Shown here piece by piece: positions 47,873-59,050 of a stretch of DNA of 64,000 nucleotides. The translations under genes and the position numbers were made by a program. Origin of the DNA: Laccaria trichodermophora (taxonomy: Eukaryota; Basidiomycota; Agaricomycetes; Agaricales; Hydnangiaceae); NCBI GenBank assembly GCA_018417955.1, contig JACTVC010000030.1:1-64000 (forward strand), written 5' to 3'. The first letter of the stretch is position 1. Every line of letters starts with the position of its first letter. Under the pieces are notes generated by a model that saw only the letters and a program-made list of their open reading frames with translations, did not search any database and was not told the DNA's origin.

Positions 47873-48346
47873 TTACTCCTGGGCCTCTTCCTCATCAAAC
47901 TCCGGCTTCCCAGGTCCAGTAAGCACAATAGTGAAAGCACGCCATGTCCCAACTCCCTGGGCATTGCCCAATTTCACAGTCGCATAGGTCTGGTCCAATA
48001 ACTCAGCAAAATTCTCATCCTAACCAAAGTTAATCATCACGCACTTTGTTGATCTCGTTGATAGTGGCGTTATCAAGAGTATTAGCGCCGCCATTTCCCC
48101 ATCCCAGCCAAGCTTGTGTAACCGTAACCACGGGTGTGCTTCTGAAAACGGCGTCGTATATTATCTGCCAAATTAAGAATGTTTCCGCGACCTGTGATGA
48201 TCTCCATTGTACAAACGACTTACTTGATACTGTCCAACCACGCTGGTTTTGTAGACTGATATTTTCTTCTTGGCGGGTAAGCCATAGGGAGGGAAAACAA
48301 ATGAGCCGTCAACGTTAACAAGTGCAGATACAGTGATGAGAGACAT
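47873..48346 (-). CDS. Small protein of unknown family, paralogue A
   Basis: Three minus-strand exons (48,346-48,224, 48,164-48,045, 47,989-47,873) give 119 aa: MSLITVSALVNVDGSFVF, then TPVVTVTQAWLGWGNGG, LDNATINEINK and TYATVKLGNAQGVGTWR with FTIVLTG near the end. It is beta-rich by appearance, with no signal peptide or membrane segment, so probably cytosolic. I do not recognise the family. A close paralogue with the same three-exon structure is at 61,003-61,533. A TATATAAA box lies 33 bp upstream of the ATG. Adjacent to the P450/kinase remnant with no evident functional link. Confidence 0.8.
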
Positions 48347-48378
48347 CTTGATACCGATTTGCAGTCCCCACATCTCAC

Positions 48379-48386
48379 TTTATATA
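48379..48386 (-). promoter_or_regulatory. TATA box of paralogue A
   Basis: TATATAAA on the minus strand lies within GTACTCTGCTGGAGTATATA and AAGTGAGATG, a block shared almost exactly with the promoter at 60,935-60,965. Such strict conservation outside the coding region supports a real core promoter. The implied 5' UTR is very short. Confidence 0.75.
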
Positions 48387-48499
48387 CTCCAGCAGAGTAC
48401 ATTATTAAGCCAACTGATGGGAGACGTGAAAACAAGGAAGCAGAGAGACAATGGCACAAATAACGCACAAACTTCCGACACGTAAAAAAGACGACCATA

Positions 48500-49735
48500 G
48501 AAGGACTTAGAAACGAATCCTCGGACTCGTAACTTCGTCCATCGCGTACGTCTAGGGTCCTTTACACAGGGGGGGAAGGGGGCACGTTTACTTATGCTGT
48601 AGTAATATTAATGCCAATGAGTTCAGTCGAAGGGCTGACAATCAAAGCAACCGTTCTCTTGGGCGCACCGCTCGCCATGCAGTATCCGGGATTTTAAGAT
48701 CTCCGAGTCATCTCTCAATTATTACGCACCTAGCGTTTTTATATTTGATTGAGTAATCTCTTTTTGGTGCTCATTGGTTGGAATATTGAGAATGGTTTGG
48801 TGGCGGATGGCAAATTGACAAGACTGGCAAGCCAGGCAAATTGACAAAACAATGTTCACAGGACTTCTTTTTTTGCATTGACAAGGAGACGTATATTGGT
48901 TTGTGCGTTCATGTTTGAGGTGAAGAATCGTTATTAGCCGTTCATGCCAGTACCTGGGTCGAAGGGTCAGTTGAAAGTTCCTTTGCTCCAAATTAACGAT
49001 ATCGCTGATACGAATTGACGGCGCTATTAGATCAGACTAGAGTTTTTCACAGAACTACGTACCTACAGGTGATAAGGCTATCGTGCTTCTTACCCTCTGC
49101 TTCACAGTGCTTGTCATTTGAAGTGCATTAATGGATGGCGAAGAGCATGGACATCATTCGCAAGCATGACGTCTTTTTTCGCCACCAACGCAGCGACTTC
49201 TTAGCATCAATGTCGCTGAAAAGCCTCACCGATTACGTTGGCCACCAAGGACGAACTCTGAGCTTGCTCTTGACTGGCGGTGACAGAGAAAGGCGAAGAC
49301 AATCAAGGACAAATAGAAAGCAAATCGAACCAAGCAGTGACAAGCTGCTCTAACCCAGTGACTCGGTGACAGTGACCACACCTTGCCTGCAATTCCATGA
49401 TTCAGTCTGCGTGGTTCCGAAGTGGACATGCTGCCAACAGCGTTGACGTTGCGTGGTTCTCGCATTGGCCGCCTTGACTTTCGAGGTCGTCCTCGTATTT
49501 TTACTCTCATTGACACGCAGAGTCCCCCGGACAACCCCGGACGTGTTCCCTCAAGAACTGTGATTGTGAAAGTTGAAGTAGTACGGTACGTCCGTTATTC
49601 ATGGTACGTCTTTGCAGTTGTCTTTGCTTCATCCCGGTTGCTGATTTTCTCTGTGCTTTAGATATCATCATGTCCGGCACTGACGAGTTATACTATCTCG
49701 ACGTTTTAGATCTCATTACAGCATTATCAAAGCTA
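48500..49735. other. Gene-free interval
   Basis: Several short overlapping frames on both strands lack conserved motifs, splice-joined extensions or repeats. I see no supported gene here. Confidence 0.35.
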
Positions 49736-49739
49736 TCGA

Positions 49740-50370
49740 TCAAAGAGCGACCGATCTGCCATGTCCCACATGACATATCATACATCCTCTTCCGCCTCGT
49801 CTGCGCGGGGCCGCCTTCCCTGGAAAGCACTGGCGCTCACCGACGTCTGCAACTCATGGCATGTCACCGGCATCCGTATCCCTCTGATCGAACACTCGCA
49901 TGTTTCACGAAAGCTCTTTTGGTCGATTCGACGAGCGGCCGCGTAATAGTGTTCTCATCGTCAAGTCCCTCCTCAGACGATCGGCTCGCCTGCCGTGTGA
50001 GTTCCATCTTTTTGTGAAGGACTTCGTGAATATGCATATGCTGGAGTGCTGGGTCGGATATTGCTCCGATGTTTGAACAGGCGTGTAAGGCGAGGAGTGT
50101 GACGTGTGAGAAGTTGCGGATTGCAGTTCCGTGGAATAGGCATTTGGATATGCTTTTGGATGGGGTGAAGGGATGAGGATCCCCCTTTGAAGCGGGTTGA
50201 GTGGGATATCGTTGGTGGCGAGCGCTTGTTTGTAGACCTTGAGCCGAGCGACTTTGTCGATCAAGTATCTTCTTGCACCCCAGTTGTCCTTCACCCCGCG
50301 TTGCCTTGAAGGACACTCTCGTTGATCTGGCTTTGTACAACCACCAGCCTGTGTACGGAACGAGTCTGCA
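49740..50370 (+). pseudogene. F-box/LRR-type pseudogene
   Basis: CHVPHDISYILFRLVCAGPP resembles an F-box N-terminus. The adjoining frame reads WKALALTDVCNSWHVTGIRI, the usual W..L..VC..WR segment that follows the F-box, then SRKLFWSIRRAA. A third frame reads LIVKSLLRRSARLPCEFHLF. The pieces are ordered but lie in different frames with stops, so the gene is broken. It is not a close relative of the 33-38 kb F-box pair. Confidence 0.5.
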
Positions 50371-50741
50371 ATTCAATTGAAGCCAGTGTGCCCCCCAAAA
50401 CTCGGCGTCTGGATATTGGGTAGATGAAGCCCAGCGTCTTGCTTGGGTTCGTCAAGCTGCTTTTACTTCCTATACTCTAAAGGAACTGGCGATGACTGGA
50501 CGTCCTGTGAGGCGCAGCCTCGCAAGTTGAATTTTTGGAATCTTGGGCTGTTTTTATGTCTATTCTTACTATGATTCTATCCTCTATGCTCTGTGTTCTC
50601 TTATGCTTTATCTATGCCCTGTCTGGGTCTCATGGCGTGCATGCAATCAATCTCGTCTCAGCTTGCTTTGTACATGTTGTCTCAAAGTAACTATATGCGC
50701 TCCATTCTTTCTTTCTTTCCACTACTACTACTACCACTACC

Positions 50742-52662
50742 ATGCACGCTATCTCGCCCATCCGCCTTTCGCCACGACGCAGGCCCGTCATCTGGCTCGT
50801 CCTCCTCGTCACCGTCGCGTTCCTCTTTTCGCGCGTTGACCGCTGTAGCCATACCATCCCACAGTCTATACCATCCACATTCCTATCGCCTAGTACTCTG
50901 ACTCATGTCAGCACAGAGACAACCCAGCCGGGGAGTAACACGCACGGTTTTAACTTATTCGACAATTTGTATCTTAGGAATGGGACCTTCTATATCGTCA
51001 CGTCTACACCTTCTAGTTTTATGCCCAGAAACCACATCGTATCGCGACCGACTCGTCGAGGGGAGGGTGTTGATATCCAGGCTACTGATCAGGTGTGTAT
51101 TTTCTACATCTTTGTTCTCTTGAGTCTGGGTTCAATATTACGAGTAGGAACTCCAATTCCTCACCCCCGCCGAGGCCAAAGACATATTGGGCGACAGGGT
51201 GATATCCATCGCAGGGTTTTCCGTAATATTTCACGACCCGAGCCAATTCATGAGCGTGAGTGTATGCGCCTTTTTTTTATTGAGCGTGTTTATTAATGAG
51301 ATGCCGAAAGCACTTTTATCATTGGTGGGGCGAACTCATCCTTGGCACGTTCAGGGTCTACTCCACGCTACAACAGTCCCGGTATATCGCGCCTACGCGA
51401 TTCTTGCTCCCGGTACGTTCATCAATATCTGAATATATGCTACGAAATGACGTGCTTCAGAACGTCGCGGGCGACGCTTGGAGAGACGGTACAGGTTTAA
51501 ATGGACCGCTTATGCGCGCTGCCTTTCCTTCCTCGCCCATTGAAAACGCGGATTGGTGGGCTGATATACTCAGGCTTGGATCGTCGACATTTGTTTTTGA
51601 AAGGGCGATGTTGGTTGATAGGGCTGCGGCGCATAAAAGGTGTGTTTATCGTTTTTAGCTCCATATATGCGCATTAACGAATCCAATATAGCCCGCTCTC
51701 GAGGAATTGGCATAAAATGATATCATCGACAATGGAATTAGCAGCCCCTTCGCGGTTCTGGGACCCGATTCGCGAAACGATCGTTGGTAACCTCGTTGGA
51801 CCTGACCTCCCTCCCCCAACAAAGCCGGTCGTCACATATATCACTCGGCAAACTCCTAACAGACGTCGGAAGCTCTCGGATTCGAGCCACGCATCGCTTT
51901 TGTCGGCATTGGGCGAGCTGCAAAAGGAGGGTGTATGTGAGGTACAAGTGGTGGAGGAAACGGAAGGCGTGAAGTTGGTTGAGTTGGCCGCGCGCTCCAC
52001 TGTTATCATTGGTGTTCATGGTAGCGGCTTGACTGTGGGTTCGCTTCCCAGAAATTCTGTGTTCCGGAGGCCTGATTTTTGCCCATAAATGCTAGCATCA
52101 ACTTTGGATGCCGCCTTCCACGCTCTCGACGATTATCGAGATTTTCTTCCCCAATGGTACATTTCTTTTTTTTTCTGTTATCTATGCAACGCGTCACACA
52201 TTTTGATTTTTAAGCCTACTCTTTCGACCATGAGATGATTGCTAGGAATTTGGGTCATCGGGTGAGTTTATTTCCCTCTTGGTTTTTTTGATCGCCTTTC
52301 GCTAAAGTTGTCGAAAGCATTATGCCGTGTGGAATGACACTCTGCTGACTTACCCAGAAGGACGGTATCACCCCAGAGTACGTCATCCGTCGCATCTTTT
52401 TTGTCAATTCTAATCTATGTCGATGGTCAGATCAAGTATGCGGAACACCTCGACTTCCGTGGATGTAAGATTTTGCATATGTTCGATTGTTTATGACGTT
52501 ACTGACTCTTGTGAAGCTGAGATGCCCGTTCACGGACCGGCGATAGCTGCTGCTATACGCGCGAGACTTGGTTCTGGTGTTGAACCTGAATCACTGATGC
52601 ATTTGGACGAGTCGCACCAGATGGCGTTGGCGGTAGTAGATTCGGGACGTGAGGTATTGTGA
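50742..52662 (+). CDS. Glycosyltransferase family 61-like (EOGT-type) protein
   Basis: Ten exons (50,742-51,092; 51,148-51,255; 51,311-51,412; 51,461-51,639; 51,692-52,034; 52,096-52,156; 52,215-52,261; 52,318-52,377; 52,431-52,464; 52,517-52,662) join to 476 aa. The N-terminus is a type II signal anchor (RRRPVIWLVLLVTVAFLFS), placing the enzyme in the ER/Golgi lumen. Conserved pieces are HFYHWWGELILGTFRVYS, VVTYITRQTPNRRRKL, STVIIGVHGSGLT (the GT61 HGxGLT sugar-nucleotide motif), IEIFFPN, HYAVWNDTLL and EMPVHGPAIA. The family transfers xylose, GlcNAc or related sugars to glycans or proteins; the donor here is unknown. Splice phases are consistent throughout. The neighbours are an F-box pseudogene and a retroelement. 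Confidence 0.9.
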
Positions 52663-52921
52663 TTCTAGTAGACGGGCAGCTGGGGATTGGTTCAAATGTA
52701 TTTCTATTTTTAGAGAGTGGTGGGCGCCTAAATTTATTTTGGGCGAGACTAAAATGTATGCAGGTGACAATCCAATTTGGGCGTCGACCGTTGTTGTAGC
52801 CTCCTTCCCTGAACCATCCTCCGCACTCATCACGAACAAAGTCATCTGCGTACTTGCTGCGTCCTGTTGCCGGTTTATCTACTTGCTCTCGCTTCACGCT
52901 TCAGTAAAACAAATGGTTTGA

Positions 52922-53053
52922 TCGAGTTTAAACTATGTTTACTCAAGTCCAATGAACGCTGTCCAAAGCTTGAGTTACACGCGTACAACGCTGTCGTCAC
53001 GTTCGCCAACGCACGACTTCTGAGCCGCTGCTCACTCGCCCGCTGGCAAACTT
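52922..53053 (+). repeat. 132-bp terminal direct repeat, left copy
   Basis: It starts TCGAGTTTAAACTATGTTTA and ends CTGGCAAACTT. The same 132 bp, in the same orientation, is at 60,062-60,193. Together they bracket the tyrosine-recombinase retroelement. Differences between the copies are almost all CpG transitions (see findings). It may be the A1 part of a split direct repeat. Confidence 0.7.
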
Positions 53054-53158
53054 CGCAATCCACGCTTGGATTCACGTGTCGCGTTTCACGCTTGGAACGC
53101 GGTTTATTTTAGACTCGCACCGCTAGTTGAGGAGTGAGATGAAACGCCCCCTTTCCAT

Positions 53159-53252
53159 AAGGCTCTCGTTTCAACTCTCACTCCCTCAGCTAGGTGCGAT
53201 TTTTCATCCTCATTTGCAAGGCTCTCGTTTCAACTCTCACTCCCTCAGCTAG
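53159..53252 (+). repeat. 35-bp direct repeat pair in the 5' leader
   Basis: AAGGCTCTCGTTTCAACTCT and the following CACTCCCTCAGCTAG are present exactly at 53,159-53,193 and 53,218-53,252, just upstream of the Gag-like ORF. They could be part of the element's leader or terminal structure. No equivalent was found at the 3' end. Confidence 0.75.
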
Positions 53253-53317
53253 TTTAAAGCTGTCTTTATTTTCGTCAAATAAATACTGCGTATTCATCGT
53301 GCCTCATTTCAACTCCT

Positions 53318-54336
53318 ATGAGTGACGGTCATGCCATATACTTCGCATCCGCAGAACCCGGACACGAGTCCTCCGATACTACTGGAGCAAATGCAGGAAG
53401 ACAAGGTTCTTCAGCTACTGTCGACTCGATGGCAGGACCATCTGGAGGAGAACATACCTCAGGAGATCAAGGGAACCCCGACATTACTCAGGAGATTGCA
53501 GATGGAGACGCCAACATTATCCTTGCGGGAACGTCTGGGAATGGACAGCGACAACCGAGTCCAGGGCGCAACGAACCAAATCCGGGAGACCTACAAAACG
53601 ACAGCTCGCCCTTTGAGCAGGAATCTATCAACCTCATGGACGACATCGTTGAAAGCTTTCGGAGAAAGGAGGTTACGAAGCTCAAAGCCCTATCAACAAT
53701 TATTGGCATCCTCGACGCCAACACCGCAAAGCCTGAGAAAACGAAAGACGCTGCACTTGAATCCTACTCGCGCATCCTCAACGAAGTCGAGGCTCTCGCT
53801 GCAGCAGCGATTAGGAGAGGAGAGCAAGTTCAGCGAGGGTTACAACCCCCCGGCACACCACTCACCCACACCGCTCATGCTAGGGATCAACAACGCGATG
53901 CAGAAATCAACGAACTCATATCGCACATCAGTGGTGAGGCCAGAAAGTCTAAGAGACCCCTTTCAGGAGACTTCTTTGATGCCGACGACCATGGCCATGA
54001 CTCCGACGCTGATGCTGAACAGTCAAACCGAAAGCGAAGAGTCTTCGAATCCCAAATGCCATGGTTCTCTCGAGAAGAAGAGGAAAGGCGCACCGGAAGC
54101 AAGGAATGCGAGGAATCATGCAGAATCCTCGCTCTGTTCGCTAGAGACCCCAAAGCGATCAAGCAGTGGATCCAGAACTCCAGAACTGCACCCCTCAGAT
54201 TCCCAACTTCGGAGTGGGACAATATTGTCAGAGGACAGGCAGTCAATCTCGACGCCGTGCTCTCATCATTGCACCATATATCCGCTCCTAAGGAGAACGT
54301 TGGACGCATGGGATCTACTGAAATCTCCCTTGGGCG
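53318..54336 (+). CDS. Gag-like ORF of the YR retroelement, N-terminal part
   Basis: ATG 53,318 opens an acidic, helical protein containing ESINLMDDIVESFRRKEVTK, LKALSTIIGILDANTAKPEK and NEVEALAAAAIRRGEQ, features I associate with the first ORF of basidiomycete YR elements (role: RNA packaging). The native frame stops matching at ISLGR (54,336); the open frame then runs 12 more codons into an insertion and ends at 54,373. The zinc-knuckle half resumes at 55,151. A second open frame overlaps it, offset by one (53,322-54,518, 398 codons), without family features. Confidence 0.7.
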
Positions 54337-55150
54337 ATCCGATGATAAGGAGCGACACGCTGCACGCGTGTAACTACTACATTTGGGTATCCTTTCAACA
54401 CGGCACAACATGCGCGACACATCTCCGAGATTTCACCGATCACTATCCATGTCGCCGACTCACATGCACATTCCGGACCGATGGGCGACATGCATACGTC
54501 ATCGATCGCCAGATCTAGGTACGATATCCTTCACGCAAACCCAGCGACCTTTGATTATTTCGCCGACTTTTCATCGTTTTTGTTTTACTATATACCTTAT
54601 GACCTTTCCTGCTCCTTTTATCTTCAATATTTCAAATTCTCCCTTCTTGGTTGTTTCGATTTATTTACATTTTTTTTGCGTATAAAAACCATGTACTCTA
54701 CTAGTAAAAGAACAAGTTCTCTTCACCACAGTTTACTTCTCATCTTTCTACTAAGAAATCGCCTTAGTTGTCGTTCTCGTTCTAAATTCGTCGCTCACAT
54801 CGTCATTACGGCTATCGCCCTCAAAGCTCGTCACGCACATCGTTGGTGCGTTTTTATTTGCACGTTAAACTTCAAATACGTGTCGGCGATCATACTCATA
54901 CACCATCAACAACTGTTTCACGCGTCGTCGTCGCCAACGTCGCTCTCTCTCTCTCTCTCTATCAGTTTGTCGCTTTGACTATATTTTTGTAGGGTTCGTG
55001 TCGACGACATCTCTCTCTACTCAAGAAAGGCCAAGGGACCTCAACCGCACTTTCAGAAGCCATCCACTACAACGCTAACATCTTTCTCTTATTTTCTTAT
55101 AGGAGGTTTAGGTGTACTTAGGATTTTTACTAAGTCTACTCCGTTGTAGG
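54335..55150. mobile_element. 816-bp insertion splitting Gag
   Basis: Removing this stretch joins ..SLGR to ITEPSKRVQTSGEWTSAWN in one frame; the two-base CG at the junction is ambiguous. It contains stops in all plus frames and a (CT)n tract at 54,942-54,961. It has no GT..AG borders, no evident TIRs and no target duplication longer than the CG, so its nature is unknown. An unrecognised MITE or filler DNA are both possible. Confidence 0.5.
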
Positions 55151-55654
55151 CGCATCACCGAACCTTCAAAAAGGGTCCAAACGAGTGGCGAATGGACCAG
55201 CGCCTGGAATGCGACCATCAAAGTGATTAAATTCGTTTTTCCTCACAGAGAACATGAACTCCGAGAGTATGGAGAGTACATCGAAGGCCATTTCTCGGCC
55301 AGGATCCAATCATCTCACAGAAAAATCATCCTGTATGATATCGCTATCAGAAACGAAGTCGGGGGAGGACAAAACGCGATGCTCACCGACACTCACTGTT
55401 TCTCCAGGCTCTTCTCAGCCATCATTATGCCAGACGGAGTCGAATCAGACAACTCTCGCCTCACGTCTAAGCGACTCACATCCAGGGTGGTCAACAAAAC
55501 CGAATTCTGCAACCGATTCAATTCAGTCAATGGATGCAGAAACTCAGCTGAAGACTGTCAATTCAAACACGCTTGCAAGAAATGCAGGCGTACTGGTCAC
55601 GGAAAGGAAAATTGTGACTATAAAGAAGGACCTAGCTCAAAGCTTTCAACCTAG
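55151..55654 (+). pseudogene. Gag-like C-terminal part with zinc knuckles
   Basis: This continues the Gag frame: VQTSGEWTSAWNATIKVIKF, FPHREHELREYGEYIEGHFS, KIILYDIAIRNEVGGGQNAM, then a cysteine cluster FCNRFNSVNGC..C.FKHAC with KKCRRTGHGKENC. The C-x-x-C-x(4)-H-x(4)-C ending is a CCHC zinc knuckle preceded by a CCCH-like finger; both are nucleic-acid-binding. It is separated from its N-terminal half by the 816-bp insertion, so it has no start of its own. The RT frame overlaps its last ~400 nt in another frame. Confidence 0.7.
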
Positions 55655-58050
55655 ATACCTTCGTCACAACCTTTGGGAGAGCAACAACTATTTCTCAAAG
55701 TTGTCAGCCGATTGGTCCGAAACTGCAAAGCCTTTACCACCCATTCCCAAATCAGAGCTGTCAAATCCTATTGTTATGAAAACTATCAATGAAAACCCTG
55801 AGCTTTTTGATATAGTGACCCCCATCTATGTCGACCGTTTTGAGCAACTCCTCAAAACACACCCGAATCGACCATTTGTTGCCTCCGTGTGCCGTGGTCT
55901 CCGTGAGGGTTTCTGGCCATGGGCCGATACCCACCATGGGGAATATCCAGACACATTGGATCTTTCATATCCTCCACCAGACGATGTAAAAGAAGTGCAA
56001 TTTCTACGTGACCAACGCAATCATGAGATATTTAAAGGATGTTTCTCTGAATCCTTTGGAAAAAGTCTTTTGCCGGGCATGTATTGTATGCCCATCTTCG
56101 CCATTCCCAAACCTCATTCCACAGATTTGCGAATGGTCACACATCAAAGCGCTGGGAAGTATTCACTCAATAGCATGATCCTGAGAGACGACATCGTAGG
56201 GTACCCACTGGACAACCTATGCCATCTGGGGGAATTCCTTCTGTCAATGCATCATCGTGAGCCTGACTCACCTCGCATGCTATTCAAGTCAGACGTCGCC
56301 GAAGCATACAGACTCCTACCAGTGCACCCTTACTGGCAGATAAAGCAAATTAATCATATCGACAACCTCCTACATGTCGATAGAAACTGTGCTTTCGGTG
56401 GACGTGGATCAGGCTGCAACTGGATCGCTTTCATGTCCTTGGTATCATGGATTGTGAAGAAGAAGCGAGATATCGAGTTCTTGGGCACGTACTCTGATGA
56501 CTCTTTTGGACCCGAGCACACCTCCAACATTACTTGGTACCAACCCTACCGCAAATTCATGCCCACCAATCAAGTGAAAATTTTGCACCTTTGGGACGAA
56601 ATTAACTTGCCCCACAAGGAGAAGAAACAAGTCTATGGGTCTGTCCTCACCATCATCGGAATAGAGGTTGATGCAAATGCACTCACCATGTCCATGCCAC
56701 TGGACTCTTTGAAAGATCTAATCACGGCAATAACCGACTTCATCACCAGCCGTCATCGTTTCTCATTGAGAGAATGGCAGCAATTAGTAGTGTTTGGAAG
56801 TCCGGTCTCATGACTGGACAAAGACCGTAACCAGACCGGACCAAGACCGCAAAAGACCGGACCTGCGGTTCGGTCTTTTTATTTCTGAGATGTAAAGACC
56901 GCAAAAAAACCGGTTAACGTGAACCGGTCTTGACCGGTTTGGACCGGTCTTTTGTAGCCCCTTAAATACCCTTTAAAACGCACCCAAGAACGTACGATTT
57001 GGTCAAAAAACGAGAGAGATATGAATTAAAATGTAAATTACTTTTGGGAATAATAGATGTACCAGACTTATTTTATAGAAGCACCAATTCCTAACGGAAT
57101 TTAACGTTCTTGGGCTCGTTTTGAAGCTAACAGAGATGTTAATAAATTTACCGATTCATAATTTTAAAATATTGGCCTAAAGACCGGTCATAAACCGGTT
57201 AAAACCGATGCAGACCGAAACCGGTCTATAGACCGCAAAAAACCGCGGTCTGCGGCCTTTTTGCGGTCCGGTCTGGTCTTTTGACTTCTGGGAAAAAGGT
57301 AGACCGGTTACGGTTACGGTTAATGTCCCTGGGCATCAAAAAACCGGACCGAACTGGACTTTCAAACACTAGCAATTAGCTGGTTGGATTAACTGGAGCC
57401 TCAACGTATTCCCCCTTCTTAGACCTGCCCTCAACAGCTTCTACACAAAAATTAGCGGCAAAAATGCCCCAGACAGGTGCGTGAGGATCAACAATGCTGT
57501 GCGAGCCGATTTGGCCTGGGCAGTCACCCACCTTGAAAGAGACTCAGGCATCCACCTGATTCAGCAGCTTCGCTGGGACACCTCATCCGCGGATGTCACG
57601 CTATACTGTGACGCCTGTCTTGAAGGCATGGGATTTTGGTGGCCTGACAAATGCATCGGCTTCTACTCTCCTGTCCCCGATGGATTAGACGAGGAACAGA
57701 TTTTTTATTTTGAAGCACTATGCGTACTGGCAGCACTCAACCATGTCGTTGAATCCCAACATCCACCCCCCTCGTCATGCATACTACTATACACTGATAA
57801 CGAAAACACTGTTGCAATTTTCAACACTTTGCAGTGCTTGCCCCACTACAATAACATCTTGATCAACGCTGCCGACATATTAATCAAGGGCAGCCTCCAC
57901 CTCCGAGTGCTCCACATCACAGGTGAACTCAATTATGTCGCCGACGCGATCTCGCGGAAAAATTTCGACTTGGCAAAACGGTATGTGCCTGGTATCACCA
58001 TAACGCCGTTCACACCCCCTCGACTGACGCTGGGGGCAACCAAAAAATGA
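55254..58050 (+). pseudogene. Reverse transcriptase-RNase H ORF, interrupted by a MITE
   Basis: Conserved RT sequence starts near 55,640 (QPRYLRHNLWESNNYFSKLS). It shows LRMVTHQSAGKYSLNSMI, the catalytic FKSDVAEAYRLLPVHP (first Asp) and GTYSDDSFG (YxDD box). At 56,787 the frame enters a 584-bp MITE; without it, REWQQL would join AGWINWSLNVFPLLRP at 57,380. The RNase H part has YCDACLEGMGFWW, EALCVLAALNHV (Glu), LLYTDNENTVAIF (Asp) and YVADAISR (terminal Asp). All RT and RNase H catalytic acids appear intact, so inactivation is by the insertion. The stop TGA at 58,048 overlaps the recombinase ATG. Confidence 0.85.
56788..57371 (+). mobile_element. 584-bp hAT-like MITE, copy 1
   Basis: Ends TAGTGTTTGGAAGTCC and GGACTTTCAAACACTA form TIRs of about 16 bp. 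The 8-bp target duplication GCAATTAG is at 56,780-56,787 and 57,372-57,379, diagnostic of hAT-type transposition. The interior is packed with ACCGG/GACCG words in both orientations around an AT-rich core and has no coding capacity. It inserted into the RT-RNase H frame. Confidence 0.95.
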
Positions 58051-59050
58051 TCACATCAAACGTCTGGTCCAGACAACCCCTCAGGGAAGTCTGGACACGA
58101 GAGCGCCTCGTCCATGAGTGCGCTATTGCCCTTGGACAAGCCGTGGACAACTCGACTTGGAAAAACTACAGATCTGCCCTCAACTCATATCTAAACTTCA
58201 TAAAGATGCACGAATACCCTCTAGACCCTACCCCCGATACACTAAGCCTATTTACCGTATACATGTGTCACCATATCAAGCCCGATTCAGTGGGAACATA
58301 CCTATCAGGTATATGCCACCAACTGGAGCCATATTTCCCTGAGGTCCGATCTTCCCGCAACTCTGCCCTGGTACATCGTACATTGCAGGGCTGTAAGAGG
58401 ATGCGAGCTGTCCCCACCTCACGAAAGCGTGCATTGACAATCGAAGATCTTGAAACCGTCATCAACAAACTCTCCTCCTCCACTGACTATGACAACACAC
58501 TCTTCCTCACTCAACTATTAACTGGATTCTTTGCGCTATTTCGGTTAGGAGAAATGACCTACCCCGACGATCCAGAACTCAGGGATCCCAGAAAACTGAC
58601 AAAGCACAGCACGGTGTACACCAACGATGATTTCTACAAGTTTTTCCTGCCTGGACATAAGGCCGACAGGTTTTACGAGGGAAACACTATCATCGTACGC
58701 AAAAACCCACACAAATTTGACCCCCACAACCGATTTTTAACTTATCTGCGAGCCCGCGACGCTAAATTCCCTTTCAGCTCGCCACTGTGGCTCACTAGCC
58801 AAGGCACCGTGCCTACCCGCTCCTTTTTTATACAACGTCTGCGTCGCTTCTTTGATTCCGAATCCGCTGGGCAATCTCTCTGCGCCGGAGGAGCAACTTC
58901 CTTAGCAGAAAACGGCGTCCCTCCCTCCCTAATCCAAGCTATTGGGAGATGGGCATCTGACGCCTTCAAGATTTATGTTCGAAAAAACCCTGTGCTTATT
59001 CAGGCACTCCTTTTCAGACAAACGAAACGATCACAGACTACCTTTCTCCA
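58047..59050 (+). pseudogene. Tyrosine recombinase of the YR retroelement, catalytic motif degraded
   Basis: ATG 58,047 overlaps the preceding stop (ATGA). An N-terminal SAM-like core-binding domain (STWKNYRSALNSYLNFIKMH) is followed by the catalytic domain. The first Arg is in GFFALFRLGEMT. The family's GHSLRAGGAT block reads GQSLCAGGAT, losing both His and Arg of HxxR. The last box GRWASDAFKIYVRKNP keeps the Trp and Tyr nucleophile. Loss of HxxR should abolish strand exchange. The frame is cut at 59,050 by a second MITE; the original would continue into LHALENRLF at 59,641. Confidence 0.85.

Noticed and set aside
50593..50901. Overlapping frames upstream of and within the GT61 first exon
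   Set aside because: They are out of frame with the conserved product and explained by the GT61 exon starting at 50,742.
44921..52662. P450 + GT61 + kinase as a secondary-metabolite cluster
   Set aside because: No backbone enzyme, transporter or regulator; the genes are separated by pseudogenes and unrelated genes on both strands.
54940..54965. (CT)n run as a promoter or CRISPR-like repeat
   Set aside because: It is a short microsatellite with no spacer structure; a CRISPR array is not expected in a fungal nuclear genome.
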